A DNA stretch of 30,736 nucleotides from a virus: IMG/VR virus record IMGVR_UViG_3300017769_000075, positions 1 through 30,736 of that record; one strand, 5' to 3'. This document shows positions 8,352 to 19,400 of the stretch, piece by piece. The notes under the pieces are model-generated. The model was not told the DNA's origin. It ran no database searches and saw only the letters and a program-made list of their open reading frames with translations. Both the position numbers and the translations under genes were made by a program. Each line of letters begins with the position of its first letter. Position 1 is the stretch's first letter.

Positions 8352-9458
8352 ATGGGATTTATAAATCAAACACATTATCAGTATTATACACCAGGGCAAA
8401 AATTTACTGCAACAGCAAATCAAACTGAGTTTCTATTAACATTAGATCCTTTGCCGTCAAACAAATCATTTATTATTGTTTTTATAAATGGATCTGAGGT
8501 AGACGACAATATATATAACTATGCATCATCTGGGAGTAATGCAGGTAAAGTAATATTTACATCTGGAAGAACTGTTGGGGATTTTATAGAGGTTAAGTTA
8601 ACAACGCCTTCTGGAGGTTATAGATATATATCTTTATCGGATATAGTTAATAATTTTATGATTTCTTATGTTGGTAAAGATAAAATAATACCTAGAGTTA
8701 AAAGAACAGATGTTTTGTTTCACGCAAAAAGAGGGCTACAAGAGTTTAGTTATGATTTAACTAAAGTTGAAAAAATACAAGAAGTTGAAGTTGGTAGTTC
8801 TTTATCAATATTAATGCCACAAGATTATGTAGATTATGTTCAAATATCTAGAGTTGATAAGGCTGGTGTAGAAAGACCTTTATATCCTATAAGATTTACA
8901 TCTATACCAACAGAATCTATATTACAAGATTCAGAAGCTGCATATTTATTTGATGATGACGATAGTTTGTTAACTCAAACACCAACTACCCAAACAAGAT
9001 TCAAAGATAATAACAGTGGTAATTTTACAGGACTATTTGATAACGATGTAAACAACGACCTAGAAAGAGCACATGAAAGAATATCTGAGTATGGTGGAAG
9101 ATTTGGGTTGGACCCAGAAATTGCTCAAAAAAATGGTAATTTCATGATAGATGAATTAAATGGTAAATTTCATTTTACATCTGATTTAGCTAATGCTATA
9201 ATAACAATAAAATATATTTCAGATAGTATGGGTACTGATTCTGAAATGAAAGTACATAAATTTGCTGAAGAAGCGTTATATAAGCATATTGTATATTCTA
9301 TAGTAAGTGCTAGAACAAATTTTCCAGAATATGTAATCCAAAGATATAAAAGAGATAGATTTGCATCAATAAGAAATGCAAAGTTAAGGTTAGCAAACTT
9401 GAACCCTAAAGAGCTTGTTCAAGTAATGAGAAATAAATCTAAAGTAATAAAACACTAA
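8352..9458 (+). CDS. Putative tail ring / tubular protein with fibre-like N-terminal beta domain
   Basis: 368 residues. About residues 8-80 (YQYYTPGQKFTATANQTEFL, then IIVFINGSEVDD) match the small beta domain common at the start of podovirus fibre and tail proteins (QTEF...VFVNG type). The remainder resembles connector or tail tubular proteins: VLFHAKRGLQEFSYD, LPMQ-like LMPQDYVDYVQISRV, and a C-terminal helical half ending in basic residues (MRNKSKVIKH). It starts 3 bases after the preceding gene and stops 3 bases before the stabilisation protein, clearly one operon. It probably forms part of the ring or hub between portal and nozzle. The combination of both domains in one chain is the notable point. 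Role is inferred. Confidence 0.6.
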   Translation: MGFINQTHYQYYTPGQKFTATANQTEFLLTLDPLPSNKSFIIVFINGSEVDDNIYNYASSGSNAGKVIFTSGRTVGDFIEVKLTTPSGGYRYISLSDIVNNFMISYVGKDKIIPRVKRTDVLFHAKRGLQEFSYDLTKVEKIQEVEVGSSLSILMPQDYVDYVQISRVDKAGVERPLYPIRFTSIPTESILQDSEAAYLFDDDDSLLTQTPTTQTRFKDNNSGNFTGLFDNDVNNDLERAHERISEYGGRFGLDPEIAQKNGNFMIDELNGKFHFTSDLANAIITIKYISDSMGTDSEMKVHKFAEEALYKHIVYSIVSARTNFPEYVIQRYKRDRFASIRNAKLRLANLNPKELVQVMRNKSKVIKH

Positions 9459-9461
9459 AGT

Positions 9462-12400
9462 ATGCCAGAAATTAAAAATGCTTTTATACAAGGTAAAATG
9501 AATAAAGACCTTGATGAAAGATTGATTCCTAATGGTGAATATAGAGACGCTGTAAATGTTGATGTTGACTTTTCAGAAGGTAGCGACGTTGGAGCGTTAA
9601 AAAGTATTTTAGGCAATACGCAAAGAGATACAATAAGTTTATCTAATGCAAAATGTATTGGTACCGTAAAAGATATTGAAAATAATAAAATATATTGGTT
9701 TATTACATCATCAGCAAAAGATTTAATAGCAGAGTGGGATTATCAAGCAAACACATACGATACAATAATAGTTGACCAAAGTAATATATTAAATTTTAAT
9801 ACTGCTAATTTTATAACTGGTGCAAATGTTATTGATGGTATTTTATTTTTTACAGATAATTTAAATGAACCAAGACAAATAGATATTGAATATTGGAGAG
9901 GCCAAACTTCTGGGTCAGCTGGAACCAGCTCAGGATTAAGTGCGGAAAGAATTACTGTTATTAAAAAATCTCCATTAGCTGCGCCAACTTTAGAAATGAA
10001 TAGCTCGGCAAGAGGTGGAAATGGAACAGCAGGTAATACAGCTATATTTGTAGATGCTAATTTAAGTACTGAAACCACTAGTGCTGGTAATTTAGGAACA
10101 CCTAGGGATTCTGGATATACAATTTCTTCATCACAAGCGGGAGTTAGTAAGTTTAAAGTAGCTGGTGGTACAGCTACAAACCCTAATTATCAAGCAAATG
10201 ATGTTGTTGTATTAACACATAAATATACAGAATCTGATGATACTGTAAAAACAATTAAAGTTAGAATAAAACTAGCAAGTAATTATACCCAAGGCAGCGG
10301 TACTAATGTTGGCGCTTTTTCAAATGCTGAAATACTGACTATATCTGAAAGGGTTCCTCGGGAAGCTGCTTTATGGACATGTATATTAGAAGAAGAGGAA
10401 CCATTGTTTCAAGAAAAATTTCCTAGATTTGCTTATAGATATAAATATAATAATGGACAATATTCTTGTTTTTCTCCATTTTCTAATGCCGCGTTTTTAC
10501 CAGACCCAACAGTAGGGGCAGGTACTGGGATAGAGTATGACGTAAAAGCGGGATCTAATTTAGCAATGGTTAATAGTCTAAGGTCGCTAAAAATAAAAGA
10601 TTTAAATCACAATACACATGCTGATGTTGAAGAGATAGATATACTTTATAAAGACTCTGTAGGTACAAATTGTTATTTAGTTGACACTATTAAAAAAAAT
10701 TCTAGCAATGCTTTTCCAAGTCCTTTGGAATTTGAAGTAAAAGATGATCAAATATTTAAAACGTTGCCATCAAATCAATTATTAAGATTATTTGATAGTG
10801 TGCCTAGGAAAGCTAAAGCACAAGAAATTACAGCAAATAGATTAATATATGGTAATTATACTGAAAACTTTAATTTAAAAGATTCTAGCAATAACAATGT
10901 AGAGCCTGTATTTTCAGTAGGTATACATAATAGATATAACCCTACTGATTCAAATTATGATGATGTTAAAAAAGAAAGACAATCTATAAAGTCAAAAAGA
11001 ACATATCAATTTGGTGTTGTTTATATGGATGAGTTTGGTAGACAAACACCTGTGTTAACAAGCAAAACAGGTATTGTAAAAGTTGGTCAAGAAGGAGCTT
11101 CTTTTTCAACTAGATTTAAGGCAGCTATAACTTCCAACCCACCTTCATTTGCAAAAACTTATAAATATTTTATAAAAGAAATATCATCTAAAACACATAA
11201 CTTTATAGGTGATAGTTTTTATCAAGATAAAGAAGGGTTTATATATGTTGCAATACCATCTGCCGATGTTAACAAAGTAGATATTGACGATAAAATAGTA
11301 CTCAAAAAGAAAAGAGGTAATGATATTTCAAATATTACAGAAGAATTTAAAGTATTAGATAAATATACTACCCCACCTCCGTTTTTAGCTAAACCTTTAA
11401 AAGAGGTATATGTTCCAGATGTATTTGTATTTAGTAAAAACCTTGAACAGGATAGAGACTTACATGTATTAAAACCCGGCGCCTCACCTGTGCCAGGTAG
11501 AAATAGAATAACTGTTGCTGCAATGTATAAATTACAAGAAACAAATATTGATAGTGGTGATGAAATTGGCAGTGACACTAAAAGAGGTGTAAGTAAAGAA
11601 GCATATGGTTTTTTAAACCCAGGAGCAAAAGTAAAATTTGTTACTGGTTCGGGAGAAACAGATGTGTATACAATAGCAAATAAAGAATTAGATTTAGGAG
11701 ACAATAATGATTTTGAATTGCATTTTACGCAGGAATTTGGAGATGATGTAAAAATTCTTTATGATGATTTTGACAGAGATAAACTGTTAAATCCTAGTGG
11801 TAATATAAATGTTGGAGCCACGTTAGTTGGTGGTGACTCGTCTTTAAACGTAAGTACTACTAGCGGCGGAAAACATTATGGAGGTGGTATAAAAATGGTT
11901 GTTGTTGATACGGTTGATGAAAGCGGTAAAGAAGAATATCAAGGTAAATTTTTTATAAAAATAAGAAATAATACTAACTTATTAGCGGAATTAAAAGGTG
12001 AAGAAGATTTAAATAACCTACAAGTATTAAGTACAATATCTTTAGACGGTAATCAGACTGATGACGACCCAAGACAATTTCATATGTATGGTGGTGGTTT
12101 AGCGAATAGCGACTCATCTATAACAAGAATTGGTGGTTCTAGTCCAAAAACACCAATGCAGGGTGGTTTTAGAGGAGATACTAATCATGGTACTGGTCAA
12201 ACTGCAACTGATGGTCAATCTTTTAATCCTTCAAGAGGATTTATTACTAATACAGAACTAGACCAAGGTTATCATTTTTGCATAAGAACAGATAAGCCAT
12301 ACGCTGATAAAAATTCAAAATATGCAACATTACCTTTAGTTACTGGTTTAGAAAAAGCCCCATCTAATAAAAATAATTACAATACAGACAATCCTGTTTA

Positions 12401-14201
12401 TTTAAAATTTGATAGATCAAGAACACAAATTACAGCAGGCCAAGCAGCAGATAATAATATATATAAAATAACAAGAGTATTTAAATATCTTGAAAGAGGA
12501 GGGAGCCCTTCCCAGTTTAACGATGGAGATGCTGTTTATTTAATAAAGCTAGATAAAAATTTAGCTCAAAATTTGATTTTTAATGGAGATGTAGAGCCTG
12601 CAACAACTGGCACGGAAGCTAATATAATGCAAATATCAGTTCTTGAGTTTAGAAAAGATGACCAGCTAGTAGGTATACCAGAACCACCTATATTTGAAGT
12701 ATTGCCTAAGGATGATGTTGATATTGATATATATTATGAAACACAAGAAGTTTTTACAATAGCATCTGACGGAACAAATAATCATGGTAATGCTAATGTG
12801 TTATCTTATTATAATTGTTTTTGTTTTTTAAATGGAGTTGAGTCTATGTCAATTAGAGATACTTTTAATGGTGCTCCATTAGGAAAAGGTGTTAGGGTAT
12901 CAACTGTTTTTGAAGATAAACCTTATATAGAAGAAAATCATAAAAATAATTTAATATTTTCTCAGATATATAATAATAAAAATGGCTTAAATAGATTAAA
13001 CCAATTTATTATTGCTGAAGCTATTACTAAAGAAATTAATCCAGATTATGGTAGTATACAGTTATTACATACTAGATATAATGATATAATTGCTTATTGT
13101 GAAAATAAAGTTGTAAAAATATTAACTAATAAAGACGCATTATTTAATGCCGACGGTAATGTTAATGTTACATCTAATAAAGCAGTTTTAGGGCAAGCAA
13201 TGCCTTATAATTCTAATTATGGTATAAGTACAAATCCAGAGAGCTTTGCTTTTTATACTCATAGAGCGTATTTTACAGATAGAAAAAATGGAGTAGTAGT
13301 TAGGCATTCTATGGATGGCATGGAAGCTATATCAGATTATGGTATGAAAGATTTCTTTAGAGACGCATTACCTGCAAATACTGGATATATGGTGGGTTCT
13401 TATGATATTAGAAAACATCAGTATAATATTAGCACTCACCCTACAAATGCAAACAGTACTATTTCTTTTTCTGAATCAATAAATGGATGGACTAGTAAAA
13501 AGTCCTTTATACCTGAAGCTGCGGAAAGTATACAAAATAAATATTTTACTTTTAAAAATGGTCATATATATGAACATCATGTTGGGGATGTTTGTAATTT
13601 TTATGGTTCAAAAGTAACACCATATGTGGAGGTTATTTTGAATGAAGCCCCTGCTAATATGAAAAATTTTAGAACATTGAATTATGAAGGAGATTCTGGG
13701 TGGACATGTCCTAATATAACTAGCGATCAACAAGACGGGGCTGTAGATTCATTTGTAAATAAAGAAAATAAATATTTTAACTACATAAGAGGAGGCTCAG
13801 AAACAGCTGCTACAATTGATTTAAAAGCATTAAATGTGCAAGGTATAGGTGACTGGGGCAGTAATGTTAGTGCTGGTACAAATTTAAGAAAATATACTTT
13901 TGCAAATGCAGTTCCTGAGGATTTACAAATAGATGACGATTTGTATTATGTTCACCCAAGCACAGGTGTTAATACTAGAATAGGTCCTGTAACAGCAATC
14001 ACATCAACCGAGGTTACTGCTAATTTTTCAACAACAGCATCCCCGCCATCTTATCCAACTTATTTTATATTTTATGTAAAACAAGCAAAATGGCAAACAA
14101 GTGGGTTATTAGGTTATCATGCAACTGTAAAGATGCAAAATACATCAAGCACGGTTAAAGAAATATATGCTGTTGGAAGTGAAATTAGTATAAGTAGTTA
14201 A
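9462..14201 (+). CDS. Large tail stabilisation protein (nozzle/muzzle candidate)
   Basis: 1579 residues. The N-terminus (KNAFIQGKMNKDLDERLIPN, then GEYRDAVNVDV) is the signature of the phage stabilisation protein family (P22 gp10-type and related crAss-like proteins), which closes the tail channel after packaging and holds DNA in. The rest is long, beta-rich and Asn/Thr/Gly rich, with WD-like and strand-turn patterns (YRYKYNNGQYSCFSPFSNAA, FKAAITSNPPSFAKTYKYF). The region about 1190-1330 (HTRYNDIIAYCENKVVKI to YDIRKHQYNIST) resembles the beta-propeller part of tail nozzle proteins. Its length is far above P22 gp10 (about 470 residues), consistent with the enlarged versions of crAss-like phages. 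No enzymatic motif is seen. Confidence 0.75.
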   Translation: MPEIKNAFIQGKMNKDLDERLIPNGEYRDAVNVDVDFSEGSDVGALKSILGNTQRDTISLSNAKCIGTVKDIENNKIYWFITSSAKDLIAEWDYQANTYDTIIVDQSNILNFNTANFITGANVIDGILFFTDNLNEPRQIDIEYWRGQTSGSAGTSSGLSAERITVIKKSPLAAPTLEMNSSARGGNGTAGNTAIFVDANLSTETTSAGNLGTPRDSGYTISSSQAGVSKFKVAGGTATNPNYQANDVVVLTHKYTESDDTVKTIKVRIKLASNYTQGSGTNVGAFSNAEILTISERVPREAALWTCILEEEEPLFQEKFPRFAYRYKYNNGQYSCFSPFSNAAFLPDPTVGAGTGIEYDVKAGSNLAMVNSLRSLKIKDLNHNTHADVEEIDILYKDSVGTNCYLVDTIKKNSSNAFPSPLEFEVKDDQIFKTLPSNQLLRLFDSVPRKAKAQEITANRLIYGNYTENFNLKDSSNNNVEPVFSVGIHNRYNPTDSNYDDVKKERQSIKSKRTYQFGVVYMDEFGRQTPVLTSKTGIVKVGQEGASFSTRFKAAITSNPPSFAKTYKYFIKEISSKTHNFIGDSFYQDKEGFIYVAIPSADVNKVDIDDKIVLKKKRGNDISNITEEFKVLDKYTTPPPFLAKPLKEVYVPDVFVFSKNLEQDRDLHVLKPGASPVPGRNRITVAAMYKLQETNIDSGDEIGSDTKRGVSKEAYGFLNPGAKVKFVTGSGETDVYTIANKELDLGDNNDFELHFTQEFGDDVKILYDDFDRDKLLNPSGNINVGATLVGGDSSLNVSTTSGGKHYGGGIKMVVVDTVDESGKEEYQGKFFIKIRNNTNLLAELKGEEDLNNLQVLSTISLDGNQTDDDPRQFHMYGGGLANSDSSITRIGGSSPKTPMQGGFRGDTNHGTGQTATDGQSFNPSRGFITNTELDQGYHFCIRTDKPYADKNSKYATLPLVTGLEKAPSNKNNYNTDNPVYLKFDRSRTQITAGQAADNNIYKITRVFKYLERGGSPSQFNDGDAVYLIKLDKNLAQNLIFNGDVEPATTGTEANIMQISVLEFRKDDQLVGIPEPPIFEVLPKDDVDIDIYYETQEVFTIASDGTNNHGNANVLSYYNCFCFLNGVESMSIRDTFNGAPLGKGVRVSTVFEDKPYIEENHKNNLIFSQIYNNKNGLNRLNQFIIAEAITKEINPDYGSIQLLHTRYNDIIAYCENKVVKILTNKDALFNADGNVNVTSNKAVLGQAMPYNSNYGISTNPESFAFYTHRAYFTDRKNGVVVRHSMDGMEAISDYGMKDFFRDALPANTGYMVGSYDIRKHQYNISTHPTNANSTISFSESINGWTSKKSFIPEAAESIQNKYFTFKNGHIYEHHVGDVCNFYGSKVTPYVEVILNEAPANMKNFRTLNYEGDSGWTCPNITSDQQDGAVDSFVNKENKYFNYIRGGSETAATIDLKALNVQGIGDWGSNVSAGTNLRKYTFANAVPEDLQIDDDLYYVHPSTGVNTRIGPVTAITSTEVTANFSTTASPPSYPTYFIFYVKQAKWQTSGLLGYHATVKMQNTSSTVKEIYAVGSEISISS

Positions 14202-14231
14202 TACGTAATAATAAATATATAAAAATATATA

Positions 14232-14954
14232 ATGGAAAGTATAGTAGAAATATCAAAATTAATAATAGAAGCACCTACGGGAGGAGTAAATTGGGCGATT
14301 GCACCAGCAGTAGCCGCTGCGGGTATACAAGCGGCTGGCCAAGCAGTAGGCGGACTTATAAAATTTGGTGCTAGTTTATTTGGAGGTGGTAAAAGAAGAC
14401 GTGAACAAAGAAGAGCTGCTAAAGAACTAAAACAAGAAAAACAAGCATTTAGAGATTTAGATACATCTAATCCATATAAAAACATAACTAATCCTTATAC
14501 AAATTTAACTGTTAATACTCAAGCAGCAGATTTTGCAGCACAACAAAGTGCACAAGGAGCTGCAAATATTATGAGTAGTATGGCTGCTTCAGCAGGAGGT
14601 GGAGGGGTTGCTGCATTAGCACAGGCAATGGCAAATAGTCAAAACCAACAGGCGCAACAGGCATCAGCAAGTATAGCTCAACAAGAACAAAGAAATGCGC
14701 AATTAGGTGCTCAAGGTGAACAGTCAAGACAAATGGCTATTGCAGGTGGAGAAGCACAGTCCCAAAAAATGGCTTATGAAAAACAAAGTACTTTACTTGG
14801 AATGGCTCAGCAAAGAAAAGCAGCAGCAGATCAAGCAAGAAAAGATGCAACAAATCAATTAGTTGGTGGATTAACAGATATGGCCGGTGGTGCAGCAGGT
14901 GTAGCGGCATCAGGAATTGCAAAACCTGGAGCCCTCCAAAACATAACCGGATAA
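14232..14954 (+). CDS. Small internal/ejected virion protein candidate (T7 gp14-like position)
   Basis: 240 residues, rich in Ala, Gln and Gly. An N-terminal hydrophobic, glycine-rich segment (about 20-55, AIAPAVAAAGIQAAGQAVGG then IKFGASLFGGGKRRREQRRA) is followed by long helices with many Gln and Ala. This amphipathic, membrane-compatible make-up and the position before two larger proteins match T7 gp14, the first ejected protein that forms a pore in the outer membrane. The ATG follows an AT-only leader 30 bases after the stabilisation gene. Sequence similarity to T7 itself is not claimed; the role is inferred from composition and order. An alternative is a cargo protein of the crAss-like kind. 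Confidence 0.55.
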   Translation: MESIVEISKLIIEAPTGGVNWAIAPAVAAAGIQAAGQAVGGLIKFGASLFGGGKRRREQRRAAKELKQEKQAFRDLDTSNPYKNITNPYTNLTVNTQAADFAAQQSAQGAANIMSSMAASAGGGGVAALAQAMANSQNQQAQQASASIAQQEQRNAQLGAQGEQSRQMAIAGGEAQSQKMAYEKQSTLLGMAQQRKAAADQARKDATNQLVGGLTDMAGGAAGVAASGIAKPGALQNITG

Positions 14955-14963
14955 CTAAAAATT

Positions 14964-16493
14964 ATGGCAGATAAAAACTTAATATTAGGAGCAAGACTCG
15001 CGGCGGGTGGTTTTAATACTGGTCTAGCAGACACTATAGATAAAAGTATAAAAAGAACTACTGATAACTTGATAAAACAAATTGAAGGAAATAGAAGAGA
15101 GCGAGAAATAGCTGATGCAAGAGCTAAAGGTATACTTGATAAATTTCCAGAAGAAATTAATTTTTCAAAATTAGATGGTATACAAAGAGAAACCTTAACA
15201 CCATGGGCTTTTGAAAAAAAGAGAAGAGCTTTTGAAATAGGCAATATGCTAGCAGAAGTACCCGCAGGTACCCCTGAATATTTAACTTTACAAAATGAAT
15301 TAAATAATATAACTGCCTCATATTCAAATGCAAATGATAACTTACTTTGGGTTCAAGCTAAAAGAAAAGAATATTCTGAAAATCATAACCGAATATCTAA
15401 AGGTTATGATGCTGGTAAGAAAGGTGCGTTAGATAATATACTATTGCCTGATGAATTGGATTATACGATGACATATGATAATTTTGGTAATCCTACATAC
15501 AATACAACACATAATGGTAAAAGTTATTCATTTACTAAAAAAGATTTTGATTGGTTTGAAACTGATGACGAATTTTCACAATATTTAGATAAATTAAACA
15601 AAAGTGTAATTAAAGATGGAATAGAAGGTGTTAATTTAAATGATGATAAATTTAGTGGATTAGTTGAATCTTTAAAAAGAGGATTAATAATTGAGCTGGA
15701 TAAAGGTGGTGACGATAGAATTAAATCAATTTTATATGATGATTTATTTAAAGATGTTTTTAGTGATGAAGAAAGAGCAAAATATGAACAGGATCCTATT
15801 AATTTTAAACCTGTTATAATTGACAAAATAATGACTGGTTTGATAGAACAGAATTCAGTTGGATATGGAACATACAGTCCTGGTGGTGGCGAAAGTGAGT
15901 TTACCGCTAGTATGCAACAAAAAATTAAATTAGCAATGCCTACAATTCAAAATGCAATTAATTTTGCAACGCAACCTTTGAATGCACAAGAAAGAGTTAA
16001 GTCTTTACAAAGGTTAGATATTAAAAATGCTAGCAAATTTATGGATAAGGATCAACTATTTAAAGCTTGGGATTCTGCTCAGCAACAAACAGATACTAAA
16101 ACTGTAGACATGGCAGCAAGTAAATACCGAGAATTGCCTGATGAAGAAAAAATGAAATTATTTAATGAAACATATGGCGGAGATCAGATAGGTGTATTTT
16201 ATGATCAAACATCTATTCCCCAAGGCAATCAAGAAGATTTATTTAGGCTCTACGCAAGAACAGCTGGATTAGATACAGAAGTTATAAATTATTATATAAT
16301 GAACGCGAAAGAAGGTACATTTGGAGATATTGTGTTGCCAGATGGAAAAAAAGTACCACCCGTGTTTAATACTAAAACACAACAATTTGATGGTCAGGAA
16401 ACATTTGATAATTTATTGGAAAATTTAGAGCCAATAAACGTTACACAAGATATAATTAACGGATTGAATAACATCGAAGGAAATAATAAATAG
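14964..16493 (+). CDS. Internal/ejected virion protein candidate (T7 gp15-like position)
   Basis: 509 residues, mostly helical and hydrophilic, with no signal peptide and no membrane segment. It starts with MADKNLILGARLAAGGFNTG and then a charged coiled coil (residues about 27-60). I recognise no catalytic motif. Its place between the small Ala/Gln-rich protein and the giant protein matches the middle member of a three-protein ejection apparatus. It ends in TAG (16491-16493), and the next gene's ATG follows immediately in the same frame. The two genes are thus separated only by one amber codon, and occasional readthrough would give a fusion of about 2,666 residues. The call rests on context only. 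Confidence 0.5.
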   Translation: MADKNLILGARLAAGGFNTGLADTIDKSIKRTTDNLIKQIEGNRREREIADARAKGILDKFPEEINFSKLDGIQRETLTPWAFEKKRRAFEIGNMLAEVPAGTPEYLTLQNELNNITASYSNANDNLLWVQAKRKEYSENHNRISKGYDAGKKGALDNILLPDELDYTMTYDNFGNPTYNTTHNGKSYSFTKKDFDWFETDDEFSQYLDKLNKSVIKDGIEGVNLNDDKFSGLVESLKRGLIIELDKGGDDRIKSILYDDLFKDVFSDEERAKYEQDPINFKPVIIDKIMTGLIEQNSVGYGTYSPGGGESEFTASMQQKIKLAMPTIQNAINFATQPLNAQERVKSLQRLDIKNASKFMDKDQLFKAWDSAQQQTDTKTVDMAASKYRELPDEEKMKLFNETYGGDQIGVFYDQTSIPQGNQEDLFRLYARTAGLDTEVINYYIMNAKEGTFGDIVLPDGKKVPPVFNTKTQQFDGQETFDNLLENLEPINVTQDIINGLNNIEGNNK

Positions 16494-19400
16494 ATGGAAG
16501 AAATATACCAAGCATTACTTCAAAAATTCGATGCTGATATGGGGGAAGAATTGAGAACTAAACAAATTTCTTTTCTACTAACCCAAGAACCCACTAAAGC
16601 AATAGACGCACTATATACAAAATATACTGGGGCGTTACCACCTGAAAATTCAAAAAGATTTCTTTATAATAAAGCCCTTGAACTAACTCCTACAAAAGAA
16701 GAAAAAATTAAACCATCATTAGGTAGAAGATTTGTAAATGCTTTTAAAAAAATTGGCTCAAGCGTCTCTGATGATTTTTTAAGAGACAGCGCCGCTAGAA
16801 GAATTGAAGATAATCAAAAACAGATAAGAAAGATTAAAAATACTCCGGATAGTATAAATAGTTTTCGTGTAGGTGGAGTATATCTTATGAAAGAAGGTAA
16901 TTTTGTAGGTGGTCGAAGTGTAGATAGAGAAAATGCTTTAAAGTATTATGAAGATTTAGTTGAAAAAGATAGTAAAATATTTAGAGAAAATTTTATTGAA
17001 TCTAAAGAAATGCAAGATTATTTAGATAAATATGAAAAAATAAACATATTTGAAGATGATGGGGATAATGAATTATGGGATGATTTTAATTTAACTTTTG
17101 ATAAAACAACCGGTGTAATTGCAGAACAAATACCACAAATGTTTTCTGCGTTAGCTAGTTTCGGATTTACAACGTATACACAAGAAGGTGGAGCGGTAGC
17201 AACAGAATTAATTAACAGAGTCGCTGCTGAAGAAATGGGATTAACATATGAAGCATTTCAAAACTTACCAAAAGAACAACAAGCCAACGCTGTATTAAAT
17301 GCCGTTCAAGACGGTAAAACAGTGGATGCGCTTAATGAAGCTAACAGGGTGGGTATACAGAACGCGGCTATGGATTATGCAAGTAATCTTTTTTTAGTAG
17401 GTAAAGCAACTAAATTTGTGCCTAAAACAGCTCTTAGGGGTATAATAAAAGGCAAAGTTAATCAAGACGCAAAAGATTTTTTAGTTGGTGCTGGATATTC
17501 TCAATTGGCAGAAATTGTTACAGAAAATGGACAAGAAATAAATTCAGCATTGGCATTAGATAATCCTATAACTGCAAAATTAATTGCAGAAACAACAGCT
17601 CAAACAATATTGGGTACTAGTGGTACACAAGTAAGCATAACAGGTACAAGCATGGCTGTTAGAGAGGGAATAGCTGAATTAACAGCATTAAGAGATCCCG
17701 AAAGCTTAAGAGCAATAGCAAACGCATTAAAAGTAGAGGTAAAGAAAAGCAATAGAACTCAAGCTGAAAAAGACCAAATATTAAGAAATATAGATGTTGC
17801 TGAAAATGTAGCAAATAATTCTACTTATAGATATTTATCTTATGAAGGTAGAAAAAAAATGTTTGATTTACAAATTGAAAAAGCAGATGCACAATCTAAT
17901 CTTGCTGGTTTAGAAAAAGAATTTAAAACAAATAATAGCATTTCAATTGAAGCTAAAATTGAAAATGAAAAACAAAGAATTGAAAGTTATGATAATCAAT
18001 TAATTGATACAAAACTTTTGGAATATTTTCATACAACAGGCAAAACTTTATTATCATATATAAATTCAGATAAAACTGGAGTATTTGCGGGTAAACAAGG
18101 TATAATGCGTAAAACTAGAGCTGAGTTGAAAGCGTGGCTTGAAAAAAATAGACCTGACCTTTTAACAGACGAGAATGTCATTGACATGTTAGAAGGTACT
18201 GTAAATGAATCTGGCATGCGTATGTATACATCCGGAGCTATGAAAGGTGATTTAGCCTTATTCGTTGAAGAAAATGTTGACAACAATATATTTAAAACTA
18301 ATAATGGTAGAAGTACTTCTGGTAATGTTGTACACCATGAGGTAATGCACTTTATATTTGAATCATTATCAAGAAGTGAAAAAACTGCTATAATACAAGC
18401 TTTAGATGCAGATTTTTCTAATTCAACAGACCCTAAAATGGCAGCCGCATATAAATTATTAAAACAAAGATTATCTGTGTATGGTAAATTTGATCTTAAA
18501 AATAATGATATTGTAGATGAATATTTATCAGGATTATCTGATGTTTTAGCTAATCAAGCCGCTTTAGAAAATATTGAGCAAGCTAACATGTTCAATAAAT
18601 TTGGTGAAGCGTTTGCAAAAACTTATTCTAAAAATATAAAGAATTTACCATTTGAAATTAGCGGTGAAAATGCTTTAGAATTAATAAAAAGATATAATAG
18701 TTTTACAGGTGTTAAACCTCTATCTGCAAAAACAGTATTAGAAGCAGCTGATGATGTTGCAAAAACTGTAGCAAAGAGCGGTAAGGTTGATATTGAAGAA
18801 AAAACTAAACCGTCTAAAGAAGCTGAGTTAACATCTGAACAAATAAAAGCTAGTCAAAATGCTTTAGACCAGTATATAACTGAAGATATAAAAACACAAG
18901 ATGATTTTAAAACCAGTGATGCCGCTAGAGCAGGTATATATACAGAAATAGAAAGTAATCTTATTATAGATCCAGTTATAAATAGCATAATACAAAGAGA
19001 TGAAAATACTGGCAGTTTAGCACCTGAGGTGCAGGAAGATATTAAAAGAAAGGTAAGAGAAAGAATTACAGAAAGAGTATTTAAAAACTTTAATCCAACA
19101 TTAGAAGGAAATAAAAGAAGTGTATTTAGTTATATTTATGGTAAAAAAGAAAGCAAAGGATTAGGTGGTATTGCATTTAGAGCATTTCAAGATGTTAAAT
19201 TAGAATATGTAAAGAAACCAAAAGCACAATCTATTGAAACAGCTACTGGTACTACAATTGATATTTTAGATGAAACTTCAATGGATGTAGAATCTATGAT
19301 AGATGCTAAAATACTTAGTGAGAACATAGAAAATACTTCTAATCCTAAAATGGAAGACGAAATTGATATACTCACAGAAGATGATATAAAAGATTTACAA

